Below, in pieces: positions 32,783-41,619 of a stretch of 64,000 nucleotides of DNA (its first letter is position 1; every line of letters begins with the position of its first letter). Below the pieces are notes generated by a model, which had not been told where the DNA came from, did no database searches, and saw only the letters and a list, made by a program, of their open reading frames with translations. Origin of the DNA: Bacteroidetes bacterium 2013_40CM_41_45 (GTDB lineage Bacteria; Bacteroidota; Bacteroidia; AKYH767-A; 2013-40CM-41-45); NCBI GenBank assembly GCA_002215675.1, contig NGFH01000001.1:62001-126000 (forward strand). Reading direction: 5' to 3'. A program made the position numbers and the translations under genes.

Positions 32783-33817
32783 ATGCTTCGATTTCTGATT
32801 TGTACTGTAGTGATTTTCCTCGGCTGCGGACTTTTTAATTATTCCCACTCCCAGGATTATCCTGCAAAAAATATTTACCGGATATTCACGGAAATGAATG
32901 TTCAGCATTCCCCCCAACGTGCATTTGAAGATGTATCGGGCTTGTATGGTTTTACATCGGTATCTACCCTGGTAAATGTTCCTCTGGTTTCAAAGGTCAC
33001 AGAAGGAAAAGACCTTACTAAAAAACTTCTGGGCATTACTGCAAAGGGAAAAGGAGAAATCACATTGCCTAAAATCAGCTTTATCAAGTCAGACCATTTG
33101 CTGATTAATCTTGCGGCAAGTTTAAATGCCTTATACAACGGCAACAAAAATACATGGCAGGGAACGTTTACCACTTCGCTGGCCGAAGATAACTATACCC
33201 TCGCCCTTCCTCAAATACGTTTTGCCGGAAGTCTTTTGTTCACCCGGCGGGCAAGCCTGGATTTTGCCTATACACTTGGCGCGGCTTATAGTTACGTCTA
33301 TGGCGAAGGCAGATTTCTTCCTCTCATCGGCAGCATAGTGCGGATTGATGCAGACGACCGTATTGCCGCTCTCTTGCCCATGCATATTTCATGGATACAT
33401 ACGTACAGTTTTGTAAACGTAATGCGGGTTTATATTGCTCCCTCCGGAGGAGTGAACCGTTTCAGGAATAACAATAATTTGTTTCCCAAGGCGCCTGATG
33501 TTATTTTTTTCCGAAGGCGTGAATTTAAAGCCGGAGTTCTGTGGCGCATTAAACCGGCGCCTCCGCTTATCATCAGCTTCGGAGGAGGAATCCTGTTGAA
33601 AAGGAATATTTATTTCTCCGAGAAAGATAATTCGGATTACCTGCTTCATCAAATGCCTCAACCTTTCTGGTTTGCCGAAGCAGGAATCAAATTCCGGTTT
33701 GGCACAAAAAAACTTTATGAATTTATGCGTCCTGACGAGTTGATGTTTAATGAAACTGATTTTCTTAATTACCTGTTCGACACCGATGAGAACCAGGTGC
33801 CGAAAGAAATTTACTGA
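32783..33817 (+). CDS. Uncharacterised outer-membrane beta-barrel-like protein
   Basis: 344 residues from the ATG at 32783 (MLRFLICTVVIFLGCGLFNYSHSQ, signal peptide; a longer frame runs through the tRNA gene). Alternating-strand segments such as FAYTLGAAYSYVYGEGRFLP, FVNVMRVYIAPSGG and LIISFGGGILLKRN suggest a beta-barrel, resembling DUF6268-type proteins (weak recollection). No known function. Lies between tRNA-Cys and an epimerase gene. Confidence 0.65.
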   Translation: MLRFLICTVVIFLGCGLFNYSHSQDYPAKNIYRIFTEMNVQHSPQRAFEDVSGLYGFTSVSTLVNVPLVSKVTEGKDLTKKLLGITAKGKGEITLPKISFIKSDHLLINLAASLNALYNGNKNTWQGTFTTSLAEDNYTLALPQIRFAGSLLFTRRASLDFAYTLGAAYSYVYGEGRFLPLIGSIVRIDADDRIAALLPMHISWIHTYSFVNVMRVYIAPSGGVNRFRNNNNLFPKAPDVIFFRRREFKAGVLWRIKPAPPLIISFGGGILLKRNIYFSEKDNSDYLLHQMPQPFWFAEAGIKFRFGTKKLYEFMRPDELMFNETDFLNYLFDTDENQVPKEIY

Positions 33818-33832
33818 CGGGTTTAGAAAGAC

Positions 33833-34744
33833 ATGTCAATGAAAAAAATTCTGATAGCAGGTGGCAGCGGGTTTATCGGAAAAATGCTTTCAGAGTATTT
33901 TCTTTCAAAAGGGTTTGATGTTGCTATTTTATCGAGGGAAAAACGGGATGAGAAAAACATTTTTTCCTGGGACCCGCAGAAAGAAGAAATGGACGAGAAT
34001 GCATTCCGCGGCATTTCATGCATCATTAATCTAAGCGGTGCCTCCATATCCGGAAAACGCTGGACACGAAAACGCAAACAGGAAATCGTTAACAGCAGAA
34101 TGCAGAGTACGGATTTTTTATATGAAAAGCTCAGAACCGAAAAGCATGAAGTGGATACTTTTATATCCGCGTCGGGTGTCGGTTATTATGGAAGTCACAA
34201 AGACGAATGGCTGGACGAAACATCTCTTCCTTCTTATGACTTTCTTTCAACCTGTTGCCGCTATTGGGAAGAATCTGCATCAAAAGTTTCTTCTCTCGGA
34301 ATTCGTGTTGTGATTTTCAGATTGGGGATAGTTTTATCCTTACGAGGAGGCGCATTACCTGAATTTGCACTGCCGGTAAAATTATTTGCCGGTTCGCCAT
34401 TGGGCAGCGGCAAGCAATTCATTTCCTGGATTCATCATGCGGATTTATGCTCGCTTTTTCTCAAAGCTGCCGAAGACAAAAACATGCATGAAATTTACAA
34501 TGCAGTTTCTCCCGAGCCGGTTACCAATCGAGTGTTTGTAAAAACGCTGGCACAAACACTAAAGCGGCCCATGTTTTTACCGCCTGTCCCATCGTTCGTG
34601 TTAAATCTAATCCTTGGTGAAATGGCTTCCGCTGTCACTCAGGGGCAACGTGTTTCCTGCAAAAAAAATATTGAGGCGGGCTTTAAGTATCAGTTCCCAC
34701 AGATGAATGAGGCTCTTAAAAATATTTACGCTCAAAACTCATAG
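33833..34744 (+). CDS. TIGR01777-family NAD-dependent epimerase
   Basis: 303-residue Rossmann-fold protein (ILIAGGSGFIGKMLSEYF), with NLSGASISGKRWTRKRKQEI, ASGVGYYGSHKDEWLDE and QFISWIHHADLC, which identify the TIGR01777/SulA-like family of SDR proteins. C-terminal DUF1731-like segment (MFLPPVPSFVLNLILGEMA). Substrate unknown. Its stop overlaps the M20 peptidase stop by six bases, tail to tail. Confidence 0.85.
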   Translation: MSMKKILIAGGSGFIGKMLSEYFLSKGFDVAILSREKRDEKNIFSWDPQKEEMDENAFRGISCIINLSGASISGKRWTRKRKQEIVNSRMQSTDFLYEKLRTEKHEVDTFISASGVGYYGSHKDEWLDETSLPSYDFLSTCCRYWEESASKVSSLGIRVVIFRLGIVLSLRGGALPEFALPVKLFAGSPLGSGKQFISWIHHADLCSLFLKAAEDKNMHEIYNAVSPEPVTNRVFVKTLAQTLKRPMFLPPVPSFVLNLILGEMASAVTQGQRVSCKKNIEAGFKYQFPQMNEALKNIYAQNS

Positions 34745-36187
34745 TGCGGAGTTTTCAATCATGCGCATATAAAACCGTACCACGTCTTTATAATTTTCAA
34801 TATTGATGCGTTCATTGAGGCCATGCATACGTTTCAGGTCTTCATCATTCAGAACAAGAGGGATAAAACGATAAATATTTTTTGAAACTTTTTGATAATG
34901 GCGCGCGTCCGTTGCCCCCACGACAAGATATGGCGCGACAATTACTTCAGGAAAAGTTTCTTTTATCGTTTTGGAAATAAGTTTGAATTCTGAACCCTCA
35001 TCTGAAACTGCCGAAGGATTGTCATATCCTTCCCGGAGTTTTATTTTAACCCGTTCATCGCTGACAACATTTTTCACATGATTCACAACATCTTCTGCGG
35101 TTTCACCGGGAAGAATCCTGAAGTTAACGACAGCCGATGCATGAGTCGGAAGAACGTTTTCCTTTTCTCCTCCTTTAAAAATGGTTACGGCTGTTGTAGT
35201 TCGTATCGCTGCGTTGGTTGAATTCTTTCCCGACAATATTTTTTTGATGACAGGCCCGAATAGCCATGCGTTGGCAAATATCATTTTAGAAACGAAATTC
35301 ATTTCCGGCGCGATATAATCAAACAGCGCTTTTGTTCCGCCATCATAGCGAGCGTCAAACGGATGCGCCTCCAATTTCGAAATGGCATCGCTTAAAACCC
35401 CTATGGCAGTTTGCTTTGGCGGCATAGAAGAATGTCCGCCCTCTATATCAACAGAAAGGTCTACAGTTGCTCTTCCTTTTTCGGCAATGCCGATTAAAGC
35501 AACATCGGGTTTTACTTCTTTAATGATGCCGCTGGTTATGCTGCCTCCTTCGTCAAGAATAAATTCGGCCTCTATGTTTTTTTTCTGCAGATACCGTGCT
35601 ATTTCTTGTGCTCCGCTGCCTTTAGTCTCTTCGTCATGCCCGAAAGCAAAATAGATGGTTCGTTTTGGCTTAACGTTTTTATTCAAAAGATATTCTGCCG
35701 CTTCAAGCAATCCCAGCACTCCACATTTATCATCAATGGTTCCACGCCCGTAAATAAACTGAGCATCCACATCACCCGAAAAAGGCACATGCGTCCATTT
35801 AGAGCCTTCATCCGTTGCCGGAACAACATCCTGGTGTGAAAGAAAAATCACCGGCTTCAGCGAAGCATCGCTTCCATCCCAGCGCAACAGCATGCTTTGA
35901 GATGAAATATTTTCTTTTACAAATGTTGAAAATGCAAGAGGATATGTTTGATAAAGAAACTTATGAAATGAAGAAAACACAGAAGTATCTCTGAGCGAAT
36001 CATTCTCATACGAGACTGTTTTAAACCGCACTGCTGCTGCAAGGTTCTGAATGACACTATCAGAAACCTGTACTTTTTCAATTGCCGGAAACTTCTGCTG
36101 CCTGGAAGAAAAAAAGAAAGTCCTTATTACCAGTACAGCAACGAGAAATAAGAGTAAAAATAAAACTCCCTTGGCAAAACTTTTCAT
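34739..36187 (-). CDS. M20 family peptidase (PM20D1/carboxypeptidase S type)
   Basis: 482 residues. N-terminal membrane anchor or signal (FLLLFLVAVLVIRTFFF). Zinc ligands and catalytic residues in LSHQDVVPA, YGRGTIDDKCG, GHDEETKGSG and the distal KRMHGLNERI. The insert between GTIDD and GHDEE is the dimerisation/lid region. This branch includes N-acyl amino-acid hydrolases and carboxypeptidases, so substrate is open. 15 bases from dprA, same strand, likely one transcript. Confidence 0.88.
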   Translation of the reverse strand: MKSFAKGVLFLLLFLVAVLVIRTFFFSSRQQKFPAIEKVQVSDSVIQNLAAAVRFKTVSYENDSLRDTSVFSSFHKFLYQTYPLAFSTFVKENISSQSMLLRWDGSDASLKPVIFLSHQDVVPATDEGSKWTHVPFSGDVDAQFIYGRGTIDDKCGVLGLLEAAEYLLNKNVKPKRTIYFAFGHDEETKGSGAQEIARYLQKKNIEAEFILDEGGSITSGIIKEVKPDVALIGIAEKGRATVDLSVDIEGGHSSMPPKQTAIGVLSDAISKLEAHPFDARYDGGTKALFDYIAPEMNFVSKMIFANAWLFGPVIKKILSGKNSTNAAIRTTTAVTIFKGGEKENVLPTHASAVVNFRILPGETAEDVVNHVKNVVSDERVKIKLREGYDNPSAVSDEGSEFKLISKTIKETFPEVIVAPYLVVGATDARHYQKVSKNIYRFIPLVLNDEDLKRMHGLNERINIENYKDVVRFYMRMIENSAL

Positions 36188-36202
36188 CGCTCCGGAAAAT
36201 TA

Positions 36203-37345
36203 TTATGCAATGCTGTACATTTTTCCAGGAAGCGAACGCACAATGCCCTGGAATTCCAGGTTTAGCAATACGCTTGATACCTTGCTCATCGGGAGTTTGG
36301 CCCGCAAGCAAATACTGTCGATAGCAAGCTTACCATTTTGCTGAAGAATATTTACTAATTCCTTTTCATCCTGTTTCAACTCGTTGAAGATAGCGAGCTG
36401 CGATGGTTTTGACTTTTTCGCCCCATCATTTTTCTGCCACCCAAGTTGTTGTATTATATCTTCTGCCGATTCTACCAGAGCCGCCTTATTCGCCTTAATC
36501 AGGTAGTTGCATCCGCCCGAAAATTTATCATCGGTTCGTCCCGGTATTGCAAACACATCGCGATTATAGGTACTTGCAATTTCTGCAGTAATGAGACCTC
36601 CCCCATCCACTTTCGATTCAATAACTATAACCGCATCGCTCATACCAGCAATTATGCGATTACGCCTTGGAAAAAACGCGGGGTCTAAGTTTGTGCCGGA
36701 TATAAATTCGGTGACCACTCCGCCATTGTCCTGCATCTTTGATGCGAGCGGTTTGTTTTCGGCAGGATAGAGCATATCCAATCCGTGCGCCAAAACACCT
36801 ACAGTCGGCAAATTATTTTTTACTGCGGATTTGTGTGCGGCGGTATCAATACCGTAAGCCAGCCCACTGACAATATAAACATCGATAGCTGCTAAATCTG
36901 CTACAATGTTTTCACACATTTTTTTTCCGTAGTCGGTAGCGTGACGGGTTCCTACAAGTGCCAAAACCCGCTGATGATTTAAGCTTCCCGTTCCTTTGTA
37001 ATAAAGCAATACCGGGGCATCTTCGCAATGTCTCAAACGGTGCGGGTATTCCTCATCGGTGAAAAACAAAACGCTTATGTCATTCTTTTTTACAAAAACA
37101 ACTTCTTCCTCCGCTCTTTTCATTACATCGCTTCCCGCAATAGATTCTGCAAGCCCTGCTTTGATACCGGGAATTCTTTTCAGGCGATTTTTACTTTCCT
37201 TGAAAACCGCCTCGGGACTTCCGCAATAACTCACCAGCGTTTTGCCAAGCACAGGCCCTATTCCGGGAATCTGAGTTATGGCAATCTGGTACTTCAGTTT
37301 TTCCTCGTTATTTTTCAAAACCGATTCGTTGTATATTTCGGACAA
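36203..37345 (-). CDS. dprA: DNA processing protein DprA
   Basis: 380 residues; binds incoming single-stranded DNA and loads RecA during natural transformation. N-terminal helix-hairpin-helix domain (ITQIPGIGPVLGKTLVSYCG, ... RIPGIKAGLAE), Rossmann-fold core with VGTRHATDYGKK, VSGLAYGIDTAAHKSA, FFPRRNRIIAGMSDAVIVIE and GCNYLIKANKA, and a C-terminal winged-helix (LRAKLPMSKVSSVLLNLEFQ). Starts at ATG 37345. Divergent from a TonB receptor gene with a 21-base gap. Confidence 0.93.
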   Translation of the reverse strand: MSEIYNESVLKNNEEKLKYQIAITQIPGIGPVLGKTLVSYCGSPEAVFKESKNRLKRIPGIKAGLAESIAGSDVMKRAEEEVVFVKKNDISVLFFTDEEYPHRLRHCEDAPVLLYYKGTGSLNHQRVLALVGTRHATDYGKKMCENIVADLAAIDVYIVSGLAYGIDTAAHKSAVKNNLPTVGVLAHGLDMLYPAENKPLASKMQDNGGVVTEFISGTNLDPAFFPRRNRIIAGMSDAVIVIESKVDGGGLITAEIASTYNRDVFAIPGRTDDKFSGGCNYLIKANKAALVESAEDIIQQLGWQKNDGAKKSKPSQLAIFNELKQDEKELVNILQQNGKLAIDSICLRAKLPMSKVSSVLLNLEFQGIVRSLPGKMYSIA

Positions 37346-37366
37346 AAATAATTTAAAAAATTTCTT

Positions 37367-39646
37367 ATGCAGAGAATGCGGTTGCTAAGTACTTTTTTTA
37401 TTCTGTGTTGCTGCCATCCCTCGCTGGCACAGCAGGCAACGGTGAGCGGAATCATTAAGCACGCAACCTCAGGCGAAAATCTTTTGGGAGTGATTGTAAT
37501 CAATGACACTACCCCGGCAGCGGTTTCGGATACAAATGGATTTTACAAACTGACTCTTGCTCCAGGTTCGTACCGGCTTACATTTAAGCTGCTTGGTTTT
37601 GAAAGCAGAACCATAAATATAGCCCTTATGGAGAATGAAACAAAAAGCATTAATGTTTCACTCTCGCCTTCTGCAAAAGAATTGGGCACCGTTGTGGTAA
37701 GCGCGGGACGGTTTGAGCAGCGGCTTGAGGATGTCACCGTTTCGATGAATGTTATTAAGCCGCGCCTTATTGAAAACACCAATGTTGTTAACATGGAGGA
37801 TTTTATGGGCCAGGTACCCGGAGTAAATGTAACAGACGGCCAGATAAATATCCGGGGCGGAAGCGGGTGGAGCTACGGTGCCGGAAGCCGGGTGCTGGTA
37901 TTGGTGGATGATATTCCGCTTCTTGCTGCCGATGCCAATGATGTAAAATGGAATTTTATTCCGGTGGAAAATCTTGAGCAGATTGAAGTTATAAAGGGCG
38001 CTTCGTCTGCATTGTTCGGATCTTCTGCACTTAATGGCGTTGTAAATTTCCGGACCGCATATCCTAAATCAACGCCTGCAACCCAGGTAATATTACACAC
38101 CGGGTTTTATGACACTCCTGCACGCAAAGAACTCAAATGGTGGGGCGATAACCGGCAGATGACTTCAGGATTCAGCATTTTTCATAGCGAACAATTAAAG
38201 CAGAATGATATTGTTGCCGGGGCAAATTATTTCAGGGATGATGGCTACCGCGCGGGAGAGGACGAAGAACGGTTCCGTTTCAATGTCAACTACCGTTATC
38301 GCTTTAAAAAAATTGAGGGGCTTACCGCCGGACTGAAAACAAATGCCATGTTTTCACAAAGCGGAATATTTTTTATCTGGGCCAACGACAGCACCGGGGC
38401 GCTTACTCCTCTTGGCGGACTCGATACGGCTACCACAAGCATAAGCAGGAATAGCCTTATCCGTTACAGCGTTGACCCGTTTTTCACATACGTAAAAAAC
38501 AACGGAACATCTCATAAGCTAAGTACAAGATATTTTACAACCATTAATAAAAACAACACCGACCAGGCATCAACAGCTGCCTGGTATTTTGCAGAATACC
38601 AGTTCCAGAAAAAAATAAAAGATGCCATAACTCTTACCGCCGGAATTACCGATGCATACTCCGATGTGGTGAGCCAGCTATACGGAAACCATAACGGAAA
38701 TAACCTTGCCGCATTTGCACAGGCAGATATTAAATACAAAAAAGTATCTCTCTCTCTGGGTGGAAGGCTTGAAGCCAGCCGGATAGATACCGTTGAAGGC
38801 GACCCGACTCCGGTAATACGTTCGGGATTAAATTTTCACTTGTTCAAAGACACTTACCTGCGTACATCGTATGGACAGGGTTACCGCTTTCCATCCATAG
38901 CAGAGAAATATATTTCGACACAAGTTGCAGGTGTGAGCATTTATCCGAATGATTCTTTGAAACCCGAAACAGGCTGGAGCGCTGAAATAGGTATTATGCA
39001 GGGAATAAAAGTTTTTGGCTGGAAAGGATATTTTGATGCTGCCGTCTTTCAAAGCGAGTACAAGGAGATGATGGAATTTACATTCGGACAGTGGGGAGCA
39101 TCTGTTCCTCCTCAGTATGGGCTGGGTTTTAAATCTCTCAATATCGGCAATACAAAAATCAGGGGCTTCGATATTTCGCTTTCAGGCACAGGAAGTATAG
39201 GTAAAGTTACAGATGTGAATGTGCTGATTGGGTATACGTACACCGACCCGAGGCAAACTAACTTTAACCCTGCGGTTGATACCTCCAGGAATTCACTGCC
39301 AACAAATCTTTTGAAATATCGTTACCGTCATTTATTTAAGGGAGACATAGAGGGCACCATAAAAAAATTATCTGCCGGCGTCAGCGTACGTTATAATAGT
39401 TTTATGGAAAACATCGACAGGCTTTTTGAAAGCGGTATTCAACCTTTTCTTCCGCCTATGGGTGAATACCGGAAGAAACATAATACGGGAGACATTGTTT
39501 GGGATGTACGCTGTTCATACAAAGTGCTGTCAAATCTTAAGACATCATTCCTCATAAAAAATTTATTTAACCTGGAGTATGTTGGTAGGCCCTATGATAT
39601 GCAGCCGCCACGAAGTTTTACATTACAATTTTCTTTAACATTGTAG
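37367..39646 (+). CDS. TonB-dependent receptor
   Basis: 759 residues. Signal peptide ending HPSLAQ, carboxypeptidase-regulatory-like domain (22-105, GIIKHATSGENLLGVIVIND), plug with GVNVTDGQINIRGGSGWSYG and EVIKGASSALFGSSALNGV, and a barrel ending PYDMQPPRSFTLQFSLTL. The receptor carries no obvious partner gene, so its substrate is unknown. The start lies 21 bases from the divergent dprA gene; kdsB follows in the same orientation. Confidence 0.85.
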   Translation: MQRMRLLSTFFILCCCHPSLAQQATVSGIIKHATSGENLLGVIVINDTTPAAVSDTNGFYKLTLAPGSYRLTFKLLGFESRTINIALMENETKSINVSLSPSAKELGTVVVSAGRFEQRLEDVTVSMNVIKPRLIENTNVVNMEDFMGQVPGVNVTDGQINIRGGSGWSYGAGSRVLVLVDDIPLLAADANDVKWNFIPVENLEQIEVIKGASSALFGSSALNGVVNFRTAYPKSTPATQVILHTGFYDTPARKELKWWGDNRQMTSGFSIFHSEQLKQNDIVAGANYFRDDGYRAGEDEERFRFNVNYRYRFKKIEGLTAGLKTNAMFSQSGIFFIWANDSTGALTPLGGLDTATTSISRNSLIRYSVDPFFTYVKNNGTSHKLSTRYFTTINKNNTDQASTAAWYFAEYQFQKKIKDAITLTAGITDAYSDVVSQLYGNHNGNNLAAFAQADIKYKKVSLSLGGRLEASRIDTVEGDPTPVIRSGLNFHLFKDTYLRTSYGQGYRFPSIAEKYISTQVAGVSIYPNDSLKPETGWSAEIGIMQGIKVFGWKGYFDAAVFQSEYKEMMEFTFGQWGASVPPQYGLGFKSLNIGNTKIRGFDISLSGTGSIGKVTDVNVLIGYTYTDPRQTNFNPAVDTSRNSLPTNLLKYRYRHLFKGDIEGTIKKLSAGVSVRYNSFMENIDRLFESGIQPFLPPMGEYRKKHNTGDIVWDVRCSYKVLSNLKTSFLIKNLFNLEYVGRPYDMQPPRSFTLQFSLTL

Positions 39647-39653
39647 CCCGAAA

Positions 39654-40394
39654 ATGGAAATCCTCGGAATAATTCCGGCCCGGTACGCCTCCACGCGCCT
39701 CCCCGGCAAACCGCTTGTAGAAATCAACGGTAAGCCCATGGTACAGCTTGTTTACGAACAAGCCGTTCAATCTAAGATGCTTAAGAAAGTTATTGTGGCG
39801 ACAGACGATGACAAAATTTTCAATCATGTGCTTGAGTTTGGCGGAGAAGTGATTATGACTTCACCTCAGCACCAGAGTGGCACCGACCGTTGTGCAGAAA
39901 TCATCAGTAAGTCCGACCAGCAAAACTGGGATGTGATTATAAACATACAGGGCGATGAGCCGTTTATAAATCCTGTTCAGATTGATTTGCTATGCCGTTG
40001 TTTTGAAAACCCCAATACCCAGATTGCAACGCTTATAAAAGAAATACAGGCAAATGAGGAATTGTTTAATCATAATAACGTGAAGGTGATTATCAACAAG
40101 TACAAACAGGCATTGTATTTCAGCCGTTCACCCGTTCCGTATTGCAGAAATTTCCCTGACCAGGAATGGCTGAAACAGAATACATATTATAAGCACATTG
40201 GTATTTATGGATACCGGGCTGCCGTGCTCAGAGAGATTGCCGTGCTTCCAAAAACAAAACTCGAAATCACCGAATCGCTCGAACAGCTGCGTTGGCTCGA
40301 GAACGGATATATTATCAACACTGAAATAACTTCTTCAGAAAGCATGGCAGTGGACACTCCTGATGATTTGCTTCGTATAAAAAACGCATCGTAA
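39654..40394 (+). CDS. kdsB: 3-deoxy-manno-octulosonate cytidylyltransferase (CMP-KDO synthetase)
   Basis: 246 residues, activating KDO for LPS inner-core synthesis. PARYASTRLPGKPL, NIQGDEPFI, YFSRSPVPY, YKHIGIYGYR and TPDDL are family motifs. Begins eight bases after the receptor stop and precedes the HU/SPOR gene by nine bases, so it sits in a tight plus-strand run. Confidence 0.96.
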   Translation: MEILGIIPARYASTRLPGKPLVEINGKPMVQLVYEQAVQSKMLKKVIVATDDDKIFNHVLEFGGEVIMTSPQHQSGTDRCAEIISKSDQQNWDVIINIQGDEPFINPVQIDLLCRCFENPNTQIATLIKEIQANEELFNHNNVKVIINKYKQALYFSRSPVPYCRNFPDQEWLKQNTYYKHIGIYGYRAAVLREIAVLPKTKLEITESLEQLRWLENGYIINTEITSSESMAVDTPDDLLRIKNAS

Positions 40395-40403
40395 GAGATA
40401 GCA

Positions 40404-41462
40404 ATGCTTGATAAAAAAATAAACTCTCTTCTTTTCACTCATGATTGTGTGATTGTTCCGGGACTGGGCGGATTTGTTGCATCACACTCCTCGGCAAAGC
40501 ATAACGCTATTCACCACACATTTATTCCTCCGGCGCGTGTAATAGCGTTTAATGTTTTTCTCAGGCAGAATGACGGGTTGCTGGCAAACTTTATTTCGGC
40601 AGAAGAAAAAATTTCGTTCAGCGATGCGATAAAAATTATTGAAAGATATGTGGAGCGGTGCTTTATGGAACTTGAGGCGGGCAGAAAGGTTACCGTTGCA
40701 GATATAGGGCAGCTTTATTACGACCACGAAAAAAATATTCAGTTCAATCCCGATGACACTGCCATACATTCTTTTGATGCATTTGGCCTGGCGTCTTTGC
40801 GCGCTGTGCCGGTAACAACCGGGGCGAAAAAAGAAAACATATTCTTTTCACCGCTTCGTTCATCCGCTAAAAAAGAAAAGGGCCGCAAGGCGGGCGGGCA
40901 GAAAAAAACAACATCAATACCCACAGGCAACCGGTTTGTAAACGCAGGGCTCGTAGTAGGGGTTTTGCTTTGGGCTATGTTTAATGTTTACATTATAGCT
41001 CCGCGAAATTTTAATCTAAGCGCGCTGAACCCATTTGAAAAAACTATTTCATCCAGGATTCGTCCTGTGCAACAGGCTGAACCCCTAAAGGAAGAGCCCT
41101 CTCCGAAAAATATTCCCTCCCCTTCTCCAGTCATAACTCCTCCTGCCACTGAAAAAATACATTCTGAAAATACGATAGAAAAAATTAAGGAAGAAAATAT
41201 TCCTGCTTCTTCGCCAAAGAAGAATCCAGAGGTAGTAAATGGTAATTATTTTGCAGTGGTTGGTGCGTTTAACATCCGGTCTAATGCGGAGAAAATGCTC
41301 GCCAGGTTGCGGGATAACGGCTATCAAAACCCCGGCTCCATTGAAAGAGAAAATAAGCCAACTATGGTCTATGCTGCGCAATGCCTTCAAAAAGCAGATG
41401 CTCTTGAATCCATCCAACATCTGAAAGAACAGGGAATTGATGCATGGGTTCTTGCCCGCTAA
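40404..41462 (+). CDS. CCDC81-like HU domain protein with C-terminal SPOR domain
   Basis: 352 residues: an N-terminal pair of HU-like domains as in prokaryotic CCDC81 proteins (about 1-130, FTHDCVIVPGLGGFVA, VIAFNVFLRQNDGLLANFIS), a Lys/Arg-rich linker, a membrane helix (about 177-193, NAGLVVGVLLWAMFNVYII), a Pro-rich periplasmic stretch, and a SPOR domain (about 275-352, YFAVVGAFNIRSNAEKML). SPOR domains bind denuded septal peptidoglycan, suggesting a division or cell-wall role; the HU-like part may act in the cytoplasm on another protein or on DNA. Confidence 0.85.
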   Translation: MLDKKINSLLFTHDCVIVPGLGGFVASHSSAKHNAIHHTFIPPARVIAFNVFLRQNDGLLANFISAEEKISFSDAIKIIERYVERCFMELEAGRKVTVADIGQLYYDHEKNIQFNPDDTAIHSFDAFGLASLRAVPVTTGAKKENIFFSPLRSSAKKEKGRKAGGQKKTTSIPTGNRFVNAGLVVGVLLWAMFNVYIIAPRNFNLSALNPFEKTISSRIRPVQQAEPLKEEPSPKNIPSPSPVITPPATEKIHSENTIEKIKEENIPASSPKKNPEVVNGNYFAVVGAFNIRSNAEKMLARLRDNGYQNPGSIERENKPTMVYAAQCLQKADALESIQHLKEQGIDAWVLAR

Positions 41463-41548
41463 CCCTGCGTTGATTTTTTTCAGTAATCAGAATTTTTCAC
41501 CAGAAATATTTTCGTCAGCATAATTTTTTCAGTTTTTTTGCGCTATTG

Positions 41549-41580
41549 CTTGACACTTTTCCGCGTTGTTTCTATCTTAG
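41549..41580 (+). promoter_or_regulatory. Putative rpoN promoter
   Basis: CTTG at 41549-41552, 20-base spacer, TATCTTAG at 41573-41580, similar to TTTG-N19-TAnnTTTG. A palindrome CCTGCCGCAGGCAGG (41586-41600) follows in the leader. Confidence 0.45.
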
Positions 41581-41585
41581 CCGTT

Positions 41586-41600
41586 CCTGCCGCAGGCAGG
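41586..41600. repeat. GC-rich palindrome CCTGCCGCAGGCAGG in the rpoN leader
   Basis: Six-base arms CCTGCC/GGCAGG around GCA. It shares the octamer CCGCAGGC with a second palindrome, CTTCCGCAGGCGGAAG at 19884-19899, inside a coding region. Confidence 0.6.
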
Positions 41601-41619
41601 TATTTTATTCTAAATATTT

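Noticed and set aside
32645-33817. Longer version of the barrel gene starting inside tRNA-Cys
   Set aside because: The first 46 codons run through the tRNA; an ATG with a good signal peptide exists at 32783.
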